From Spirochaetia bacterium (GTDB taxonomy: Bacteria > Spirochaetota > Spirochaetia > DTKZ01), in assembly GCA_031270615.1 (NCBI GenBank), contig JAISXE010000295.1, forward strand, positions 1-7,836: a DNA stretch of 7,836 nucleotides. The letters are read 5' to 3'. This document shows, piece after piece, positions 5,438 through 7,836 of the stretch (its first letter is position 1; each line of letters starts with the position of its first letter). The position numbers were made by a program, and so were the translations under genes. The notes beneath the pieces are model-generated. The model searched no databases and was not told the origin of the DNA. It saw only the letters and a program-made list of their open reading frames with translations.

Positions 5438-5971
5438 TTACCCCGAACCATTGGAAAACCACCTGACCACGCCGACTTTGTTTTTTGCTTCGTTGTAAAT
5501 CATCCCGCCGTTCCAGAATTCCAGGGCCGCTATCAGGCTGTTGCCCCCGTCAAACTCGTCGCTTTCCGGCCCCCGGTAGGCGGCCAGCTTGAGGAAAAGC
5601 TCGAAATCGTTGTTGTAAAGAGCCTCCTGCCGCCTTTGGTAGAAGGCGTTCCACTCGTGCAGCCGTTTGAAACCCCCGCCTTCGTCCTCGACAATAAAAC
5701 GCGCCCTGCCGCGCAGGTCGTACCAGACTTTAAGCTTCTTTGAAACATCGTTCCTGTTCCCGTGCTTGATGCCGTTTTTGATTATTTCCGACAACTGCTG
5801 CTCCAAAAGGCCGTCCTCAAGAAACTGTTTTGGGCAGTGCTCCAGTATGCGGGCGCTGTATTCCCGAATCCTTGAAAAATCGCTTTTGAATTCGATGTAC
5901 TTCATCCCCTGCGCGTCAAACAGCTCGTTGTTTTCGTCAACAATCAGTTTGCGGATAATCATGTTTTTCAT
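5438..5971 (-). CDS. RsbW/SpoIIAB-like anti-sigma factor, GHKL serine kinase
   Basis: Predicted cytoplasmic kinase and anti-sigma factor that phosphorylates the STAS antagonist and binds a partner protein. The 177 residues contain an intact N-box LEQQLSEIIKNGIKHGN (56-72; E62, N66, H70), a G1 box IVEDEGGGF (93-101; D96, G98, G100) and a G2-like DGGNSLIAAL (141-150). Between G1 and G2 is a charged segment of about 40 residues (102-140), longer than the ATP lid of classical SpoIIAB. The second G2 glycine is Ser, as in the downstream pseudo-GHKL protein. An N-terminal extension of about 25 residues precedes the domain. GGAAG (5979-5983) lies 7 bases before the ATG. The ATG overlaps the STAS stop as ATGA, so the two are probably translationally coupled and made in matched amounts. 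No sigma factor is nearby, so the partner is unknown. Confidence 0.85.
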   Translation of the reverse strand: MKNMIIRKLIVDENNELFDAQGMKYIEFKSDFSRIREYSARILEHCPKQFLEDGLLEQQLSEIIKNGIKHGNRNDVSKKLKVWYDLRGRARFIVEDEGGGFKRLHEWNAFYQRRQEALYNNDFELFLKLAAYRGPESDEFDGGNSLIAALEFWNGGMIYNEAKNKVGVVRWFSNGSG

Positions 5972-6282
5972 TGGCGGTCTTCCGTGATGATGCTCAGTAT
6001 GTTCGACAGGCGCAGGACCTTGCGCACCGTCCCCCCGATGCCGCGGAATTTAAGATCGATCTTTTTCGATTTCGCGTATTGGAGTATCCTGATAAGCGCC
6101 CCCACCCCGGAGCTGTCCAGGTACGGCGTCCCGGAAAAGTCCACATACACCTCCGCGTAGCCGCCGTCCATCTTCCCGGTCACATCGTTAAACAGGTGGT
6201 GGGCGTTGTACAGGTCGCAGTCGCCCGACACTTTCACGACAAGGGATTTGTCGCCATCGTTTTCAAAAAATTGTATTTCCAT
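5968..6282 (-). CDS. STAS-domain anti-sigma-factor antagonist (SpoIIAA/RsbV-like)
   Basis: Small cytoplasmic protein of 104 residues, the usual size for a free-standing STAS domain. Strands at 1-7 and 13-20 (SLVVKVSGDCDLYNA) open the fold. YLDSSGVGALIRIL (54-67) is the conserved loop whose serine (S57/S58; S58 by position in SpoIIAA) is phosphorylated by the cognate kinase. The chain then ends in the typical strand-helix LKFRGIGGTVRKVLRLSNIL (77-96). Unphosphorylated, it should bind the kinase and free that kinase's target; phosphorylated, it should not. The ATG at 6282 has GGAAG 7 bases upstream. An ATG 11 codons earlier overlaps the predicted -10 box and is unlikely. It is first in a minus-strand operon and overlaps the kinase gene by 4 bases. 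Confidence 0.92.
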   Translation of the reverse strand: MEIQFFENDGDKSLVVKVSGDCDLYNAHHLFNDVTGKMDGGYAEVYVDFSGTPYLDSSGVGALIRILQYAKSKKIDLKFRGIGGTVRKVLRLSNILSIITEDRQ

Positions 6283-6314
6283 ATCTTCACTTCCAGGGAA
6301 AATGTACCTCCGCA

Positions 6315-6343
6315 TTTTTAGCGGACGCTTAAAGCGGCGTCAA
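6315..6343 (-). promoter_or_regulatory. Probable promoter of the STAS-kinase operon
   Basis: Read on the minus strand, TTGACG (6343-6338, 5 of 6 to the -35 consensus) is followed by a 17-base spacer and TAAAAA (6320-6315) as -10. Transcription would start near 6308, giving a leader of about 26 bases. The spacer contains overlapping dyads, CGCTT-A-AAGCG (6326-6336) and GACGC/GCGTC (6324-6341), that could bind a regulator. Confidence 0.6.
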
Positions 6344-6347
6344 TTTT

Positions 6348-6372
6348 CCGTTATTCCGCGCGGGATTAACGG
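6348..6372. promoter_or_regulatory. 25-bp imperfect dyad in the divergent promoter region; operator candidate
   Basis: CCGTTA (6348-6353) and TAACGG (6367-6372) are inverted around TCC/GGA inner arms, giving 9 matched pairs of 12 about a centre at 6360. It lies immediately upstream of the minus-strand -35 box and before the phosphatase start. A regulator bound here could control both directions. The function is inferred from position and symmetry only. Confidence 0.4.
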
Positions 6373-6391
6373 TATTTTAACCCGGCGCGGG

Positions 6392-6397
6392 TAGACT
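6392..6397 (+). promoter_or_regulatory. Possible -10 element for a leaderless phosphatase transcript
   Basis: TAGACT fits TAnnnT and ends 7 bases before the ATG at 6405. No Shine-Dalgarno sequence precedes that ATG; the bases between are mostly C. This arrangement is typical of leaderless mRNAs. No good -35 stands at the right distance, and TATTTT at 6373-6378 is an alternative -10 with a short leader. Confidence 0.3.
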
Positions 6398-6404
6398 CAC
6401 CCCC

Positions 6405-7592
6405 ATGTGCGACGACAGCAAAAACACGGAGGCGCGGGCCGAAAAGCCGCCGCTGCGCTCATACCCCAATTCCATACAACGGCTGGCAAAGTATTTTACC
6501 AGCGTGGGCGCGGACAAAAAAATAGCCGAGCTTGCGGACTTCCTCGACAAGGACCGCCTGATTTTCGCCGTATGCGTGGTTGACGGCGGCGCCCGGCCCC
6601 TGGGCATAATAAGGCGGGACAAACTTTTCCTGCTCCTGGGAAAGCGTTTCGGCTGGGACCTTATGGGCCAAAGGCTGGTGCGGGAAATAACCGAAGAAGC
6701 CCCCATGTACCCTGGGGAGACGAACATCTTCACCGTCTCGCAGTTTTTCAGCGCCGCGCTGCGGGACGGCTCCCCGGAGATGGGCAACAGCTTTATCGTC
6801 CTGACCGGCGAGGGCGGGGTTTTTACCGGGATGCTGTCCTTCCAGGACCTGTCCAACTACTTTGTCGACATGACCAGCAGGGACATAGCCCTGGCGAGCC
6901 TGCTCCAGGAGCGGTTCCTCGCAAGCGCAGACGAGATCCCCGACAGGGAAATCCAGGTAAACGCCTGGTCGCTCCCCGCAAAGGGCGTGGGCGGGGATTT
7001 TTATTTTATCAAAAACCTGGGGGCGGGCCGCTTCTTCGCGGCCCTGTGCGACGTGTCTGGAAAAGGCATCGCCGCCTCCCTGGTGGTGTCCATGGTATGG
7101 GGTTTCCTGCGGGCCGACACGCTGCGCGCGGGCCTTGCCAGGCTCATCGCCGATTTGAACGCGCTGATAGTCAGCACCTTCCACATGGAAAAATACCTCA
7201 CCGGCTTTTTCCTGATCTACGACAGCGCCCAAAAACAACTGCAGTTCGCCGACATGGGCCACGCCCACAACGTGTTCCTGCGAGACGGCCGCGCGAACGA
7301 CATGGAAAAAACCAGAAAGAACCTTCCCCTGGGCCTTGAGCCGGACATACGGCCGGCGACTTTCCGCATCGGGATAAAACGCTCGGACGCGCTGCTCATC
7401 TATACAGACGGCATCACCGAGCAGGACAACCCCAAAGGCGAGGAATTCGGCGGCCGGCGCCTTTTGGCGCTTGCCCGCCAATGCCTTTCCCAGGGGGAGG
7501 CCCTTGAGAAACTGCTCGTCCCCGCGCTGGAGGACTTCAGAAAAAACACCCCCCAGCGGGACGACATGACCTGCCTTTTTTTCAGGTTCTGA
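6405..7592 (+). CDS. SpoIIE/RsbU-type PP2C serine phosphatase with N-terminal CBS-like pair
   Basis: Predicted cytoplasmic phosphatase that dephosphorylates the STAS antagonist and so switches the module on. Of 395 residues, about 180-395 form the PP2C/SpoIIE domain with all metal-binding motifs: VGGDFYF (196-202, D198), CDVSGKGIAASL (215-226, D216), ADMGHAH (282-288), LIYTDGITEQ (331-340, D335) and RDDMTCLFF (385-393). The N-terminal 40-155 looks like two CBS repeats: FAVCVVDGGARPLGIIRRDK (54-73) and SFIVLTGEGGVFTGMLSFQD (129-148), a fold that often binds adenine nucleotides. A helical linker (156-180, SRDIALASLLQERFL) joins the two parts, as in other sensor-PP2C proteins. There is no Shine-Dalgarno sequence, but ATG 6405 is the first possible start after an in-frame TAA at 6378. 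It is transcribed divergently from the STAS-kinase operon. PAS-like folding of the N-terminus is an alternative. Confidence 0.9.
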   Translation: MCDDSKNTEARAEKPPLRSYPNSIQRLAKYFTSVGADKKIAELADFLDKDRLIFAVCVVDGGARPLGIIRRDKLFLLLGKRFGWDLMGQRLVREITEEAPMYPGETNIFTVSQFFSAALRDGSPEMGNSFIVLTGEGGVFTGMLSFQDLSNYFVDMTSRDIALASLLQERFLASADEIPDREIQVNAWSLPAKGVGGDFYFIKNLGAGRFFAALCDVSGKGIAASLVVSMVWGFLRADTLRAGLARLIADLNALIVSTFHMEKYLTGFFLIYDSAQKQLQFADMGHAHNVFLRDGRANDMEKTRKNLPLGLEPDIRPATFRIGIKRSDALLIYTDGITEQDNPKGEEFGGRRLLALARQCLSQGEALEKLLVPALEDFRKNTPQRDDMTCLFFRF

Positions 7593-7636
7593 TCCGGCGC
7601 CCGGCGGGAGATTCAACCGCCGAACCACTGACAACA

Positions 7637-7661
7637 CGGACGGACGCGGACGGACGCGGAC
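7637..7661 (+). repeat. Tandem repeat, 10-base unit CGGACGGACG x 2.5
   Basis: Two full perfect copies (7637-7646, 7647-7656) and a half copy (7657-7661). The unit is itself nearly two CGGAC units. Part of it (7645-7655) reappears inverted at 7823-7833. Confidence 0.85.
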
Positions 7662-7662
7662 A

Positions 7663-7690
7663 GAGGAATGAGGAATGAGGAATGAGGAGT
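7663..7690 (+). repeat. Tandem repeat, 7-base unit GAGGAAT x 4
   Basis: Three perfect copies (7663-7669, 7670-7676, 7677-7683) and a fourth with one change, GAGGAGT (7684-7690). It begins one base after the 10-base repeat tract. Such tracts can vary in copy number by slippage. Confidence 0.9.
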
Positions 7691-7721
7691 TAGGTGAAGG
7701 CCGCGCGAGACGCCGCCATGC

Positions 7722-7739
7722 GGCACGCGAAAGCGTGTC
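7722..7739. repeat. Hairpin with GAAA tetraloop
   Basis: GGCACGC (7722-7728) and GCGTGTC (7733-7739) pair over 7 bp, including one G.T, around GAAA, a stable loop type in RNA on the plus strand. GCCGC-CAT-GCGGC (7712-7724) competes for part of the same bases. No T run follows, so I do not call a terminator. Confidence 0.4.
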
Positions 7740-7836
7740 CATCTTGCAGGCCACATGGCGAGAGCCCATAAAAAACACTGGGGGAAATACAGGCAACAGG
7801 GCGATTGTAGGGGCGCGTAGCGGTCCGTCCGCGAAT

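Larger units (their letters stand above)
7593..7836. other. Non-coding window end with tandem and inverted repeats
   Basis: No gene with a credible start and length is seen in this 244-base stretch. After the phosphatase stop comes a CGGCGG/CCGCCG dyad (7602-7607, 7617-7622) without a T run, then the two tandem-repeat tracts and a GAAA-capped hairpin. At 7792-7807 a 16-mer matches 820-835 at 15 of 16 bases (GGCARCAGGGCGATTG). Confidence 0.55.

Noticed and set aside
5438..5460. Possible frameshift at the kinase C-terminus, because another frame would read WFGV like the downstream protein
   Set aside because: The domain already ends with the expected strand VGVVRWF, and the shared TACCCCGAACCA 12-mer (also at 3929-3940) is within chance for this length of GC-rich DNA.
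3611..5743. Plus-strand open frames opposite the pseudo-GHKL and kinase genes
   Set aside because: No family motifs. The minus strand has strong ribosome binding sites and GHKL motifs over the same region.
6459..7796. Open frame of 445 codons on the minus strand opposite the phosphatase
   Set aside because: The plus strand has all PP2C motifs in the right order; the minus product shows no recognisable domain and runs into the tandem repeats.
1..7836. CRISPR array, tRNA or rRNA genes, transposase or integrase genes
   Set aside because: No spaced direct repeats, no cloverleaf or rRNA-like stretch and no recombinase motifs were seen on either strand.

Overview
The window is GC-rich bacterial DNA with short gaps between genes and strong GGAGG-type ribosome binding sites. 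It holds seven protein-coding genes and no RNA gene that I can see. The partner-switching genes and the style of the long unnamed protein at 3926-5140 remind me of treponeme-like spirochaetes. That is an impression from family resemblance, not a proven assignment.

Region 1 (1-701): an endonuclease III gene (nth) on the minus strand, complete at both ends. Region 2 (702-1112): a 411-base divergent gap with no convincing gene. It carries four strong inverted repeats, then a near-consensus promoter and a perfect 9+9 bp palindrome at the start of the next gene. Region 3 (1113-3669): a plus-strand operon of an XRE-cupin regulator, the large subunit of an aconitase-family hydro-lyase (LeuC/HacA type) and its small subunit (LeuD/HacB type). 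The two subunit genes are separated by an unusual 145-base spacer with a 15-bp perfect stem. The regulator probably represses its own operon through the palindrome. The substrate may be 3-isopropylmalate, but nothing in the window proves it. Region 4 (3670-3925): a convergent gap with a probable terminator.

Region 5 (3926-7592): a partner-switching signalling module. A minus-strand operon encodes a STAS anti-sigma-factor antagonist with the DSSG phospho-serine motif, an RsbW/SpoIIAB-like GHKL kinase whose start overlaps the STAS stop by 4 bases, and, after 297 bases, a 404-residue protein. The C-terminus of that protein looks like a degenerate GHKL ATPase without the usual ATP-binding residues. 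Divergent from them is a SpoIIE/RsbU-type PP2C phosphatase with an N-terminal region resembling a CBS pair. The expected logic is that the kinase phosphorylates the STAS protein, the phosphatase reverses this on a signal sensed by its N-terminus, and free STAS protein captures the kinase and releases a target. No sigma factor is encoded here, so the target is unknown. The degenerate GHKL protein is the most unusual component.

Region 6 (7593-7836): non-coding DNA with two short tandem-repeat tracts and an 11-bp inverted repeat near the window end.
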